DNA of 64,000 nt from Cruorifilaria tuberocauda (Eukaryota; Nematoda; Chromadorea; Rhabditida; Onchocercidae). The notes beneath the pieces are model-generated. The model made no database searches. It worked only from the letters and a program-made list of their open reading frames with translations, and was not told where the DNA came from. The translations under genes were made by a program, and so were the position numbers. Positions within the stretch are counted from its first letter, which is position 1; each line of letters starts with the position of its first letter. Shown here piece by piece: positions 1-15,900 of this stretch. Location: the NCBI GenBank assembly GCA_013365365.1, contig JABVXU010000047.1:1-64000 (forward strand), in the 5' to 3' direction.

Positions 1-3000
1 TAGCAAGTCACATTAGTTCACGTTCAATTCATACATAATATAGTGGAAATTCACTTATTGATCAGATTTCAGAGTTACCTTGCACTGCAGATTCCTCCGA
101 TAGTGCATAATGTTCTTGTGAACCAATACCACATTCTTTAAGAAGTTCTCTCAAAGCGATTATTTTACCAGATTCCTCAACACAACCTTGTAGCTTCTCT
201 ATGTCCAAGCTGAAATTGGTGTAGAAAGCAACAACTGACTGTAAAATAAGAAGTTCATGAAATTCGTTAAATTCTGTCTAATCTAATCGAAAATGATTAG
301 AAAACTTACCGCTCCAGGGATTTGTGACTCACGAGAGAAGGGTGAACGATACACTTCCGGAGTTCGGCAATAGTCTCTAGAGCACAAAAACCGGGACGAT
401 TAGTAGATCGACGAGAAGATTGGTATAACTTGACAATATGATTGTATACAAAGCGCTGTACAGCGCTCATACTGCATATGTAATCTTGCACGATCTTTTC
501 GGGCAAATCTTCAAGCACGTCTGTTTTCAGGCGCCTCATAACAAATGGTAAAATTGATTTGTGTAGCCGCTCCAACGCATCTTGACCCTCCTTAAAGCGA
601 TCATTCCACGCAAACAAAAAATAATTTCATCTCTAAGTCAGAAAAATATCACAGTTATTTGCAACAAACAGTAAGAGAGTGTACAAAAAAGTAAGCAGAA
701 AAGCAAAACCGATAAAAATGAATCTTTACAAAGATGAAGTTTGAATTGCTTATATATGAATTTCGGAACAATCCATATCACACATATACACTAAAAACAT
801 TAGCTAACACGTGCCTTTATTTCTTGAACGGAAGCATTAACATTTCGTGATCCATTTATTGCGTTTAAAAAGGTCAATTTAAACTGTCTCATTGTCCCCA
901 AATAGCCAGGCATCAGGAACTGAAACGATATCAATTAAGTATATTGCCACAGCAGAAGAAAAAATAAGCGCCTCGCCCTGATAATTTTATCATCTGTAAG
1001 AATTAAAACGAAACATATGACATGTGATATCAATGTTTGAAAGTCCTGTAAGACAGAAATGAGTTAAAATTAAATCAATACCTGAAAAAGAGCCCAAATA
1101 TCTGCTGGAGTATTCTGAACAGGAGTTCCAGAAAGTATGAGACGATTCTGAGCTTTCATATTAGTTAAGGCTTTAAACAACTGAGTAGTGGGATTTCTTA
1201 TCACGTGACCTTCGTCTAAGATCATGTAATACCATTCTATATCTCTGCAAGCATATCGCTGTAAAGGTAATGATCGTAACTGAAATTTGCTATATTTTTC
1301 TAACGATGAGCTCCAAACTTACTGAATATAAGTGCAAAATCGGACGGTGTTGTATGATATAACTATAACTTTTTGCGACTTATCCATCAACAATTTCTTT
1401 TCTTTACAGCCTTCCTCGATTTTATGAAATGGTGATAAAGATGGAAAAAATTTCGACCATTCAGCACACCAATGATTAACCAAAGTTGGAGGACACACAA
1501 TTAGAACCTTTAATAATCTTGCATATTGTACTGTTAAGAAACTTTTTTGCAACAACTGTTGAAAAGATAATTTACACTCACTAATTTCGCAAATTATCTC
1601 TCGCTGCCCTCTCCACTTTTTTGATTTTTTGCGTTGATAAATTTACTTACATTTTTAAACCGACAAATGTTCAACCGATTAATAATGAACTAAATTAAAC
1701 CGGTATAGATTATTAATATTTTACTAACTTTTGCTTGAGGTTTATGGTAGATTTTCATTGCTAATAAGCAAAGTGTCTGGAGGGTTTTACCAAGTCCCAT
1801 GTCATCGGCAAGTATACCACTTAATCCATACTCCTCTAAAAATGACATCCACCGAATACCCTCCTGCAAGTTGAACAGAACCAATTTAAGGAATAGAAAT
1901 GACGACAATTATTCCCCTGATAAAAATATGAAAAATATCCCTTTAACTGAGAAGTCAATTTTAACAAATATTGATACAAACCTGCTGATACTGTCGTAAA
2001 CAAGTCGAAGCATTTAGTCCTTTGATATCAGTCAACTGTAATTCCGGTAACTGACTAGGATCGCCCAATAGCAGATCAAGAGTGTTATCACCAAAAATTT
2101 CATCTGCTACGTCATTTTCCAAAGCTAACTGTCCTTTGATTCTTCGGCTCTGAAAGTAAATAAACAGTAAAACTTAATAAATTAATGTTAGCAACATCAA
2201 GCAATGCTAAAATTTTGTAAATTATTAGGTGCAAAAAACTAACTGCTTTTAATGTCATTAAAGGTACAAAATTACGAAAAGATATTGCTGCTGCTTCACG
2301 AACAACCTGACAGCTATCTGCCATCAGGCGTAGAGATATAGGAGCCAACAAACGAAGACCTCCCAGCACCTAAACGAACTACGTTTTCATTATGAATAAA
2401 AACAAAATAACGGAGTAAACGACAAATTTCATTACAATAATCAATGACGCAAGAAAACAAAAACATTTTACTTCTACATGGAAGCCGCTTAGAAGAAAGA
2501 GCAGTTCTACAAGCCCACATCGAACATGCGCCCGTGTTTCTCCAGTGCGTAATTTTTTCTGCAATGGTGCTACAGCAGTCTGTAACACTGGTCGAAGAAA
2601 TCCATTCATACGAGCGATGTTACACAAACATTGAGCAGCACAGTATCGAACAATTGCATTTTCCGCTACAAAATGTAAAATTCTTGCAATAAAAGAATTT
2701 GAAGTTTTCCAGTTAATTTCTATAGAAATTTTAAAAATTACCGAATTATAGTGAAATAAAGAAATTGAGTGAAAACACTAATTAGCAACCTACATGTCAA
2801 ATGTATTCCAAGCTCCAAAACAATGTCGGAGAGATGAAGTGGGATACGTCCCTGTATTCTACTTTCATCGACGAAAACAGTGTAAGCCATCATAAACATA
2901 GCGGCTTCCTTAACAGAAAAAACACAAACGTCTTGTTTAGCATTTCAATTTATGATAAATAATAGAATGTTCTCCACACACTGAAAAAAGGTAAGGTATT

Positions 3001-6000
3001 AAGCGACTCTTCTTGATCATGTGCTCATCCAAATCCGCTATAACTTTATTATTGCGCTACAGCTATGAAAGACGGGAGTGAAAATATGGAGCACCAGTTT
3101 ATTACATTCCCACTCATTTTGAGATTTCATTGCGATAAGGAAGAGTAACAGGACATACGATACAAAGATGAAATATGCTCCGAAAACAAATCGAAAGAAC
3201 TCAGCTCACTTCTACTAGCTAGGACTGTATAGTAAGAGTCACCGACAGACAGTCCTACTGACAAACCAATTCAAAATTTTGAAGATCACTACCACGATCG
3301 GGAATTATTATACATGAACACATTAAAAGTACAATTACATCATTATCAAGAGATTAGTTTCATTCGACAATCGTATAACTCTAAAGATGTCATTGAAATT
3401 GTAATCTGAACTGAATCACAAGCAAAGACACAACTCTCATAAAGAAGTAGAACACACCTTTAGGGAACCGCGATTTCTGAAATCCAAAAGAGAAGCCATA
3501 TCAGTACCGGCAATAGGTGTCACCAACATACGAATGACGTATTCGGCATTTTGAGATCGTGAAGAAAAAGGTCCTTTTACAGATTGTGATAAGACTACTT
3601 CCTCTCTGAACATTCATGAAATAGTATATGATATGGCAAACAAGTGCTTAATTTTACGTATAAAACAGAAACATTATGAAAAACGGAAAGAAATCATTAA
3701 TCTGCAATTCTGAACATTCTTATCGCGATATAAAAAACTGGGCATTCTTTCAATGATCAAGAATGCTAACCTGTCAGTTTCGGGAGGAAATCGATTAGGA
3801 CACGAAACCAAACTCACAACTATTTGTTTGATCATCTTGGCATGAGGACTCGGTTGCTTTTCTGAAAATAATCGTTACTATGTATGTTGGTGGATGTAAT
3901 ACATCTGTAATTAGCATAGACATTTCAAATCTTCTAGAATAGCCTCTTTATTTTTTTCGTTTTCTGAATTCCGTATCGCCTGCCTTGACATTGCTCAGCT
4001 GGTACCGACCCAGAAGTGTTTTGCTTTGGTCAGTTAAAAAGAAAGTAAATGTGCAAACATTACAGAATTGTAATCACCTAGGAAGTAGATTAACCGCGAC
4101 AATAACTATTATTTGAAAAACCGAATTTTTACCAGATGCTATTCGAAACAGAATTGGTATTGAGTTTAGAGCATACTGAGCAAACATTATGTTTTCTTCA
4201 AAACGAATAAGTTCCATCAGAGGTTTGACAAAAGGATTCAGTGATGGAGAATCCAATAAAGATCTCGGATAAATCAAAAGTAAGGAAGAAACGGTCAGTG
4301 CATTAACACGCCTGCAATAATTAAAACGATTTAAATAACTCACTGCTCTAAATATAAACTTTGGCCAACGTTTTTTTTAATTTTGTTCCAAGCGGAAAAA
4401 AAAATATTTTCTGAACTACTAATTCCATCAAAATCTAGAATAATGTTTCACATGAAGATCAGTGACTTACGAAATATTTGATGTCATCACTGCTTTAGCT
4501 GTTGCAACAGCATACTTGAAACTTTCATACCTCAAACGTAATATTTCTTTGTCATTCGTTTCTCTCAAAATATTGTAGCAGATATCGTAAAGTGCACTAA
4601 ACATATAAAAAAAATATATATGTGTTATCAAAAACATTCAAAAAAGGCAGACAGCTTGAGGCAGACAGCACATTGAAGAACGTCAATACTCAAGAGGAAT
4701 AAATTTTGCTGAAAACGCGGTGCATGAAGACATCACAGTGGAGGAACCCATTAGATCTAAAGTTATCTGAAGTACCAATATGAAAGCAGAATAACTCAAA
4801 CTAAGCAAACATGATCCATAATAATATGGAAGTTTTATAAAAAGTTTGAAACCTTGCATTGTTATCAACAGTATCTCCATGTCCTTCTACATCGAACATT
4901 TCAGCTGCACTAACTCCTTTCTTCCGACAGTATGATGCAAAATCTTTATAAGCATTATCCAGATATAAAAAAAACATCTTCTCATCATCGTAAGCAGCAT
5001 TTGGTGAAATAATTAAACCGTGAAGCACTTCGGCTACATAACTGGGAATTTCAATCGTAATTCCCGACCTCCTAGAAATATAATCTTTGCTACAAATATA
5101 ATACTTATTTCATTATTATGAATGGTATAATTATACAGTCTTATTATATTAGTTGAAGTTACTTCAATTTTACATTTTAGGTGGATATTTGTTACTAAAT
5201 AGAATGTGGTAAAACGCCTGTGCTAAAAGCGAAAAAAAAGTTCATTTAAAAAAAAAAATAATAAAGCCTCAGAAAATGTATCAAAGCAAAAAGAAATTTA
5301 AATTAATGTTCAATATCTCGACGAACAACATTCATGACTGAATGACAGTTTTGAGATCATTAAGATTTGAACAGTCCAAAAAATGTTCGATTCTCATTCT
5401 TAGTTACTCTATTTTGCGTCATAAACAATGATAGAAACGTTTAAAAAAGAGCAATTAAAAATTTTAACACTGTTTGGACCAACCTAATGGAAAAAGTAAA
5501 CTTACCAAACATATGTAAACCAGGCATGACTTAGCAATACTCCACCAAGTCTATGCATAATTACTAGAGATTTCATCGACGGAGTGATTAGCAGTTGGAC
5601 TGCTTCACTTAATAACTGATCGCCTATCTAAAATTACAAATAAAAAAAATTATATACTTATAGTATACTTATATTTGTGATAAACCGTGATCATCTAAAC
5701 TGCTTAACCATACACTGCAGTATGTCTTCTTATTATGAATATGAATATGTTAAGCAAGGTTCACCATGGAACTTTTTAAAGAAATCCATGGAAAACCAAT
5801 CAGTTCAACAAAAATTGAAGAGAAATGAAAAATCAATCTTACAAACAGAGGGATTAAAAAAGTGATAATAGTTACTCTTGAAGGAAAATTATAAATAGCT
5901 GAAATGAGAGGTGCTAGAAAACGAGCCACATGTAGTTTACGCGTTAGGACAACATCAATTCGAATCATATCGCTCAAAGATCGTATTTCATCACCACATA

Positions 6001-9000
6001 GACATTCCGTGACATTTCGATTAGTGCCTGAACCCACATTGCATTTTTCGAGATCTAAAAGAGTATGCTTAATATTTCTGTAAAAAGTTAAATTAATAAA
6101 GTGATAGTAAACAATACGGCAACAACAAACCAATTTCTGCATTTCGTGCATCGATGAGAAGACAAGCGGTCCAACGACCAATTGTCTCAACTAAAGCTTG
6201 CGGTAAATGTTTTGCAAATATAAAGTACTCGACGATACGATGAACACATAATATACAAGCTTCGATGAGATCCTCCGTATCTTGCGGTGCAGCAAAAAGC
6301 ACAATACGAAATAAAGATGCTAATATTAACATTGTACATGTTTCAAATTCATTACATTCGTTTTGACCCTGGAAAAGACCTTCTACTAATTTTAGTGTGA
6401 TTTGGTACAAGTGCTATTGCATCGAGAGCATTGGCTCAGCAATTTTAAAAATTTTCATTTGATTTGTATACATTCACTTCATCGAAAGATTCTTTGCTTA
6501 AGTGTATATAATTAGCCATAACGGATGCGATAGTTTATATCACTTTGATCATACAATAACTGAAGAATATTGTTACTATATGCACCGTTTACAAAATTAT
6601 ATGTTCTCGATATTAAGTATTATCTCATTCTACTATCTCCACTACTAGATTGCAAATATGAAAATTACGGAATGAGCTCAGAGCAACAGTTTCATAGCTA
6701 CTAAATATCTCTTTCCTCAAAAATTTACAAAAATGTCGAAAAGTCTAACCTTTAAAGGCGATAGTCTGGAGAATGATACAGAAAAAACACTGATTACTTT
6801 AAGTGATAAAGTGATGTGCAATGGATCCAAAAGACGAGAAAGGTTACTCGACACGGGATAGGGTAATTTTCGTGTAGAATCACCTTGCAACCAGATAACT
6901 AACAATGATAAAAGATCAACTGCTACGGTGTCAATATCTAACAACTGCAAAAAATATTTGAAATCTTGTACGATATGGAAAATTTTGCAATAATCTTTAA
7001 CTAAGTTTTCATAAAGCGATCAATTCAGTGACATCGAATGATTTATTAACTCTTTCAATGAATCTTGTTTCAAACAAAATTGCCAATTTCTTTGAACTGA
7101 AAACATGATCTTATAAAACTATTCATTTTGAATAGGCTTGCCTGATTTCGCGAAACGTTGCATTTAGAATCGATAAAACGGTAGATAACGTGTTCAACAT
7201 GTGAGATCATTTCCGATACTTCTGGCTTCAAATCAGCTTTGCAAAAAAGAGTGGTTATTGCAGACAGCGCTGAAGCACATACCTAAAGTTGCAATTTGTG
7301 GACTAGAATATTGCCTAACAGAATGACAATGTTTGTCTTCCCTACAGTAAAGGATAATAACTCATAAAACTTTACAGAAAAAATGATAATTCTTCTACGC
7401 TTATTCATCAGCTAAATTTTATTTATTGGTTTCTTGTAATCAAAGAAAAGAAATGGTCGTTCTTTTCTTACTAATATAGCAGAAGTTTTTTTTACAGCAA
7501 AAGCCGGTATTTTATTTAAATAAGATTGAAAAAAGATAAAATAGTATGCAGACCTCGTCATGGGAGTCCTCAAATGAAGATAGTAACAATTTGAAGATTT
7601 CATGAAACCTAACATCATAGTACGGTCCGGCAAGATGATACTTTATTATCAAAAGTGCTGCTTGACGGTGAAACCACGTCTAAAAATATGTAACAGTACT
7701 GGCATATATAAAGCCAGGCCAACATTTGCAATATATTCTCATTTCAAAACAAAGTAAGCTAACACGGTTCAAATAATGATCTCTATATTGATCATTAAAG
7801 CTTCGGGACCTTTGGCAACAAATCATTTGATAATTAACTGCTTAATCATCTGTAAAACTTTTCTAATCACGTTATATAAAACTTACATATTTATGAGATT
7901 CTAAATCATTGGCGTTTTGGCACTCAGTTTGAATATCACAGTTCATTTTATGCAACGTATATATATGGTCAAAAATGATATTTACAAATTCTGGAGATGG
8001 AAAAACCATTGTTAGACGTGCAATACATTCTGCAACTGCTTCGCGAACTGGACCTACTGCTGTCCTAAAGTAAGTTTATTGTACATGTGGAAACTACGAA
8101 ATTTAATTCAAACATTAAGAAATGTACTCGGATTCGACATATAATTTGCCGAAAAAAATTTAGCGTTAAGTTTCCCACCAACCTTCCTGAAGAAAAATCA
8201 ATGAATTTGTCGAGTGCAATGGCCTGAAGAAGCCTAGTTGCTAGAACATCGACCAGTGATGGAGGAAGCCTCAAAATTCAATTTCGTTTAGATCCAAACA
8301 ATTAATTACAATTTCTTGAAAATTTTCGATTTAGTTTTCAGTTTGATCCTTGGGTGATTTCATTAAATTAAATGAATTTTTTAAAATTCGAAATTATTGC
8401 GCAAATACTGTAACGCACCGCGATGGGGCAACTGTTAAGATACAAGCGATAGCTAGGGCAGCTCCATGTCGAATTTCCCATTTCACATCAACTACATCAC
8501 GCATCAACTGGATACAGACTGAATATACTGCTGCGTCTAGTTCTTCCAAATTGTCATCACAACCAATAGTATCGGCGGTTACAAAATCTAACTGAAACGA
8601 TTAACACCTCTGTAACAGTGTTATAAATAAATGTCAGATCAGCAAGGATTCTACGTTCATAACGGTTGAGCAGTTTCTACAGTATTTTATAAACGATATA
8701 AAATACATACGACTAAAAACGTCGTTTAGTTTGAAGAAGAATAATGGTAGCATAAGGTGTTCATTCATCTATACGAGATGTAAAAACAGACTAAGAAATT
8801 TTGCATCTGATTTTGCCCTGCAGGAAGAGATAAAGTAATGGAAAAAAAGAAACACTGTAAATGAATTATAAATGCAAAAAGCGAAAATTCTAGTTAGGAA
8901 AACGCATTCACTATTATTGTAACTAAATGATTAAAACTAAATTCATGTCATCCTGGATAAAACAAGTAATGTCAAACCAAAGATCCCAATGACACTATAC

Positions 9001-9900
9001 ACTATAAAGTTTTTACTACTTTATATTTACATCTGTCACCAATTCATAAATAAAATCAAAGAAAAAGGAAACAAAACCAACAAACCTTTTTCTGTGGGAC
9101 AGTCTCTTTAATATTTCCAGAAGATTTAAAGTCATCCTCCGAAAGAAATGTTCCAGACGAGATACCAACAATAGATTGGAAATCAAGCTGTTCATCAACC
9201 AATTTCCGTTGTTCACCGAAACTACAGGCACCCATACGTGTCACCAACTCTGCTTCGCAGCTGAAACTTCAGAATTCGCAAATCCAAGTGTTTCACTTTT
9301 CACGACGTTAATTCCCTATCACTAAAACAACTTTAAATACAACTACTACTTTACCTAAGCAACGGATGATAGGTGTGTACAGCATCTTCGAGATTCAATC
9401 GCGAAATTTTATCGATTCGCGGTGAAATGATCTCGTTTTTGGAAGGCATAGCTTTAAGAATAGCTCTAAACGCCTCAACTGCTGCCTCTCGTGTATCCCA
9501 CGCACTTGCTTGGAAATTATTCCTTCAAAAAAAGAAAAACTGAATTAGCTAATGTACAATAAATCAGTTTCTGCATACGTTCACAACGAACGACTATCAG
9601 GATTGAACTAAATGATTCATTTAATATCATTACTGATGTATCGCTGTTGCTGTCTGACTTTTGACAAACTGTCGGCCAAAGGTACATTACACTGACCCAA
9701 CAATCTTCTAATCTTATCAAGAAAACTTTTTGTGCAAAAGTTCAAGGTACTATATGCTAAGTATACTTTAGAATATCAATGATGTGGGGATTTGTAAGCG
9801 GGAAATGACCAAGAGCTTCAGCGGCTTCATGTCGTACTAAAGCATTGCGTGATGACAGTAACGCACCAAGCCGTTCAGTCCTGTTCGCCTGCCTTTCCAT
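1..9900 (-). CDS. btf-1: BTAF1/Mot1-type TATA-binding-protein-associated ATPase (5' part, C-terminus beyond window)
   Basis: BTAF1/Mot1 proteins use a SNF2 ATPase to strip TBP from DNA and act in the nucleus. The start is ATG at 9900; the first exon (9767-9900) opens METRQ-like as [20 protein letters not shown], matching the family's N-terminal HEAT repeat. Exon 2 is 9355-9522. HEAT-like coding exons continue down to about 2.1 kb. SNF2 motifs are visible on the minus strand: Walker A DDMGLGKT near 1786-1810, the DEGH box at 1206-1217, and SGTPVQN near 1112-1135. Lobe 2 starts with [14 protein letters not shown] near 480-545. The reading frame leaves the window at about position 80, through [17 protein letters not shown], so motifs V and VI of the helicase lie outside. 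Exon boundaries in the HEAT region were not all resolved. The family assignment is firm; the exact exon count is not. Confidence 0.93.
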
Positions 9901-9939
9901 TTTTTTTCGTGGTGCTTTGCACCATACAAAAAAGTTAAC

Positions 9940-9944
9940 CTGAA
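9940..9944 (-). promoter_or_regulatory. Probable spliced-leader acceptor of btf-1
   Basis: On the minus strand a TATTTCAG acceptor sits about 40 bases ahead of the chosen ATG and no upstream exon with a matching frame was found. In nematodes this is the typical picture of a trans-splice site, which supports the ATG at 9900. Confidence 0.5.
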
Positions 9945-12900
9945 ATATAAATATTTTATTTTAACACATATGTTAAAAAATTTACATCCTCAATTCCAAC
10001 TTCCCGGAATAAATCATCCACAAATACTAAAATCTCCTTTATAATTTGCCAAAAAATAGCAAATTTCGTGAAGTCCTAGTCTCTGAAAACTTCGAATTTA
10101 CGATTAATATAGGGATAACCGCGATCGTTCACAACCTAGAAAACAGCATTTTTTGGTGATACAAATGAAACAGAGAGACGTCAGAAGACTATATCTGCTA
10201 CACAATTTAATATGTTTAACATTTCAAAAGGTTATGAAATGATTATAAAGTGTATGCTCATAGTATCATATCCATAAATTTTATCTAAGATAGCACACCG
10301 GACAGCAATATTTCTTAATTAACAAAAGACATTACCTCAAACAATAAAAACACAGCAGATACAACCAACCTCCTAGAATTCGCCAAAAATGTAACAATGA
10401 AATTAAAGCTGGGGGCCGACCGTTGAATACCGGATCAGGTGAAAGGATAATCTGAATAAAGACGTACACTGCACGTGAGGTGCACGTGAAATACCTCTTA
10501 CTATTTTTCCAAAGCGTTTCATATGTTGATATGTGATATGCAAACAGATTTTTCGAAGTTTCATCGACTGCTTTTATAAACTTCAAATTATTTTTCCAGT
10601 CACCTAAGATTGTCTTAATGGTGCGGTCAAGTTTTTTAGCTTGGTTGAAATAAGGCCGATTATGCGGTGGTAGTTTATTTTAATGCACTTATCATCTGGT
10701 ATTTCTTCCTGTCTTTACAGAATTCTAGAGTGTATTGCATAATTAGTTAATTTTCGTTGTTAAAGGGGAATTTACGATTGGATTAGTTTGGAAATTCAGA
10801 ACAACTGCTCACAATCCACATTTAATCTGAATCCTTGTTCTACAGTATGCAAAGGTTTCTTAGTATGTATATAAGCCAGTAGAGTTATCAAATTTTTATC
10901 CTTGTCAGCTGCCTTTACTCACACATATATGCTCTTAGCATATACAATCGTCCAAAACCGCGTCTTTGTTTTGTAGTAAGCAAAATAAAATAAAATTTAT
11001 CACTTCAGTAAAAATTCTACATCGGACTCTCAAAACTTGCTGATGCGTAAACTAAACAGTAAAATGAAATAATTCTTTTCTTCATTTCAAAGTTTTCAAA
11101 ATTATTTCAAAGTGAGTTAGTCATTATGAATAGGTTCAATTGTCGCAGCAAAGAAACATTGTGAATTTTGTGTTTGAATTTAAGGATCTCTCGACTGGTC
11201 TTCGAAACTTGCCTTGAAATAATATTTTCCGTGCTACTCAAAGAATTTTTGTTGACGGTATTTATCGAGAACGTTGAAGCCAACATTCGAAATTCCAACA
11301 GATAATTCATTCCGAAATTTCCGTTTTCGAATTTCAGCTTTTACATTCAAGAAAGTTTCGATTTGCTGTTTCTGAAATGAAATACATGGGTAATATCATC
11401 AGCCGACATAGAGACTTTGCAGTCTTCAAAATTCTTTGAATTACTTCATCCTCGACTGCTAGCAGATGTATATTAGTCTGTCCAGTTAATCGAGACAAGG
11501 TTCGATCTCCGCCAATTTATGAATAGATCGCTGTAATCAAGTGACCATAAACCGCAGCTAGTCTTTACTTCAAACAGGATTTTAATCATAAAGATTCTTT
11601 TATCTCTTGCCGATAGTCGCTTGATAAATGAAGAACGAGTCATTGCAACATCTCTTGAGATTCATATTTTATAGTTTCATATTCATTCAGGTATAGGTCG
11701 AATGAAGAGTTCCGGTTGTAACTGTGCATATTGCTCTGAATGGATGACGACATCAAAATTCTTGTATGGAACTGTTATTAGTGCAAATTTATGACTAAAT
11801 CAATCGGAACTGTTTTCTTAGTTTCATGTTGAACTCCCGCGATAACCCCTTTATAGGACTGTGCTAGAGTTTAGCTGGTCATTACTTCCTATTCCTTGTC
11901 GATTCGCTCTCTCTCTCTCAAGCTCTTACATGGAACATAAATACTGCATCAGTAAATTTCATCTTTTTCAGGAGTTTTTATTTCGGAATGACAAAAATTT
12001 CGCAGCTCATTTCGACTCAGCGGTTTCAAACTTGTTAAGTGCTATCTTTCTACTCCCATTCTAATAGTCTTATCTAAAAGATATTGGAAAGACTGCTAAA
12101 AATCTTTGGCCGACTTAAATAATCCGAGGGCATAAAAAACCTGAACTTTTCCTGATCGTTCGTTTCTCAGCCGCTTCATCGTTGTAAAAAAAAATGAAAA
12201 ATTTTCCATATTTGAAGATTAACTATCGAAGTATAGTTTCGATAATTCCAGTGCAGTCAGCTCATTACCTTGAGACTATAAGCAGTAGTTATTATTCAGA
12301 TCTTTGACTTCTATGGCAATTGTTTCATTAGTTTGGAATGAAAGGATCACAACTAAGGGACACATCGTTAATTCCTAGCTCCGCTTTGCGGTATCTCTTC
12401 CTTCTGCAGAAGCCGTAGTTAAGTGTTGTTATTAAACATTTTCATGTTTTTTTCCAGTGATATTATCCGAAACAGTATCGAACTTTCAAATTGTTGCAGC
12501 GCATTTCAGTCTACTGCTCATTAATTCAATTCATATGTTTCGGATTCACCACAGGATTTTTCGACTATTGTCAGTTTTATTTTTTCCCATGTTTTTTCTA
12601 ACTGCTTCTTCAGTGATAGAAGTGTCAGTGAGTGACTGCTTGTTATCTTTTCATTGCAATATGATCTTAGAGTGCTTACGGCTTTTCACTACTTCTGTAT
12701 TAGGTGCATGTATGTGAAAGTGTATTTGTGCAATCACATAAAATACTCTGAGTATAGAAGGAGATGGTCTCGGATTCATATGGATATGGAAATAGCTGAT
12801 TTCAACATTACATTTTCAACTGTAAATGAAGATGTTACAGATAAGAAGTAACGTTGTCTGCGATTTCCGTCACTTAGTGAATCTACTTAAAATTCAGTGA

Positions 12901-15900
12901 ATGAATCGGAAATCTTCAAAAACACGATAAGGGAATTGAAAAACCATCGAAGATCTGGGGATAGGATTAAAAGATTTCAAAAAAGATTACAAAATAGCGT
13001 AATCAGTGGGATTCTTGAACAGCGGGAAAAGATGAAAAACAGGAAATGAAAAGCTTGCATTGTCAAACATGCTATGAAAATAAAAAAATTAATTTTATGA
13101 AGTTTTCTTATGCTGAAGTTTTCTTAGCTTTCAATTTCATCCCAGATGTCTCGATAATTTTTTACGGGGCAGTAAAAATTTTTCCTGTTGCAAAAGATAT
13201 AAAGAAAAAGTTTAACGCATTTTTGTAGCTGGCAGTATGTTAAACACTATGTAATTCTCGAATTTCCGGTGCATAAAACACCGCGATACATTTAAAAATT
13301 AGTGAATTTAATCTTTATCAAAAATTATATAGAACGTAATGGATAATATTTCCTGAAAATAACTTCATATCCTACTGCTATTGTCTCATTTCGAGTCGTT
13401 GATTTAAAAATGTTGGAAAAAAAAATTGAAAAAAATAGTTTAGTCCGTGAAACGAGCAATGGAAAATCATTTATAAGCTTAATGTGGACAGAATAAATTA
13501 TCTCTTTTGCTGTAATGGATCACAAAGATCGCCTTCAGAATGGAAAATCAGTACAGTTATCCCTGATCAAAAATTGTTCTAAATTGAAAATTTCGAAGAA
13601 ACTTGGAAAACATTAAATAAAATAATTCTTTCAATATTTTTATGTTTTATAGTATCATTTTTATCTTTAAACGATGCTGTTTTATGCAGTTAGTGTTTCT
13701 CTTTCAAAATTTAATGCTTAATATAATATACCGGTAGTTGGATGATATTGTACTTATCGCCAACTTTCCGTTTCAATTGACGAGTTTTCCAAAAACCAGT
13801 TCTTCCATGTGACGTATAATAAAACTCACTCTGCGAAAATGATTCGTAAATTTAATACTCTACTGATTTTACCAAGTTTACTTGAGCTTCTAATGTGATA
13901 TTATCAGTGTTTTTTTGTGCGCCTTTCATTTTTTGAAATTTCGTATAAGAATTAATAAATTGATGAAGTTTATTTGTATTGAAAAGCATAAAATAATGCA
14001 AAATAAAGAGTTTAAACTTGCAATTATTCAATTTTTTTCACCAATAACATTTTACTTAATCATTAAGTCTGCGGAACATTCCGAATTTTTCATATTATTT
14101 CGTAAAATTTGGCTAAAAATTTACAAGGATTTCTCTTCAGTTCTCATTTTAAACTAATTAAATAAACGAAATTTCCATTAAGACCTGTTTCACGATTCTC
14201 AAAGTTTTAAAAAAAAATTTAATTAATCACTACTGAAATTTGCTACAAAGTGTCAAATAAGAGAAACTTTTACGTGACACAGTTGAATTTCTAGTATTTA
14301 AGCGTAAATCACTTCAAATTTATTTAAAATATCGAGCGAAAAAAAATCAGAATTACATGGAAAAAGTGCAGAACACCTTAAATGAAAGTTAATTAGTAAG
14401 ATGAAATGTTCTGCATGAGACTTTATTTAGCTTAACTAAATTACTAATGAATCATTGATTGTAATTGTTATTTTCATCCTTTTTTATTCCTTTTTTAATT
14501 TTCTTCACTAATAATCTTATAGTACACTTTCCTTTTTTACCAAACTTATTGTAAAAATACAGTAAATTTATTTGTATTAAAGACAGGCTTTCTTTTAAAC
14601 AGGTAATGAAACAATCTTTTATTTTTACGACCAGCTATGAGAATTTTATCTTAGCGTAAGATGGCACCTATTTTCTCCCTTTTTCAATTTCGTTTTAATA
14701 CATGTATATGTGGCAAAGGAAATCTTCATATAATATAAGTAGTGTGATAATGATATTGCTGGTTTCGTTTTATGCTTTTTCACAGTGATTTCTTTTAAAG
14801 CTTTAGAAATTTTTGTATCAAATTTGCATATTCGTAGTGTTCGAGATCAACATACATCTCATAATTATAAAAGATATAAAGATAGAGATTCAAACAATGA
14901 TTCAGTATGTAAAAGAATAATAGAGATGTATGTGGTGAGAATTGTTGAATTGGAGAACGAAGTGTAGAATAAGCAGTTTTCCTGCTGAAGTGCGATTACA
15001 TTTGTGCAAAATCCTACAAGGAAATTCATTTATCACTGGACACTTTGGTTTTGTTATTTCTTGCATCATATTTTAAAAAACAGTTGCAAAATGTAAAATT
15101 TCTACAGAGCTATGGAGACTCGTTATGAATGAATATATTTCTTCTCGTATTCTTTCATTCATGATAAGGAATTTTTATAAACCTTTTATTATAGGCAATT
15201 CGAATTCTGATTTATGAATGACCTTTTTTATTGCTCTTCTAACGAAGATAGTGAGTAAAAGAAATACAAAATCTGTTATGATTCATTTCATTTATCAGAC
15301 TTTATATCAACTGGATAAGAATATCCACTCCAAAAATCATAATTCGGCCTCCTAATTAATCCAATATGATCCTGCTAATAGCAATAATGATAAATCTTCG
15401 TAATGTTTGAAAATCAATAATAATATACTTTGATCTTGCTGACCTGTTAGTCGAGTAAAATTTATTTTTACCTGATTTCTTTCTATCATACAGTACGATA
15501 ATATGAAGTGATAGGAATAATTTTTCAATTTGTCAATTATTTTTCCTTTTATCGTATTTCACTCAGAATAAAGAGAGAAAAGACAAAGCAAGAAAAAAAG
15601 AGAAGAAATAAAATTTTCAAGGAAGAAATGATTTGAGAACATATGGCCCTGATCGATGATCTTTAATGTAGAAAAAAATGAATCCTCAATTCACTAACAA
15701 ATTGTATCTTGAAAAAACATTCAGTGTTTTCCAACGTCAGCAAATCATATGATGTATTAGCAAAAGGTTATTTTCACAGCTGATATCTTTAAGATACAAA
15801 AAAAATACGTCCAATGAAATGAATTGATGAATAGAAAAGATTTAAACGACATTTTCATCCTAAGTGTATTATTTAAATATTCCCATAACTGTTTAATATA

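Noticed and set aside
10332..10586. Minus-strand open frame upstream of btf-1 as an extra first exon
   Set aside because: The btf-1 start at 9900 matches the family N-terminus and has its own acceptor; this frame has no family similarity and no clear donor into it.
11495..11518. GGTTCGATC tRNA T-loop-like motif
   Set aside because: No matching T-stem, anticodon arm or acceptor stem can be drawn around it.
12457..12717. Plus-strand open frame with hydrophobic sequence after a TTTCCAG site
   Set aside because: Low-complexity hydrophobic translation typical of AT-rich noncoding DNA, with no start or donor that fits.
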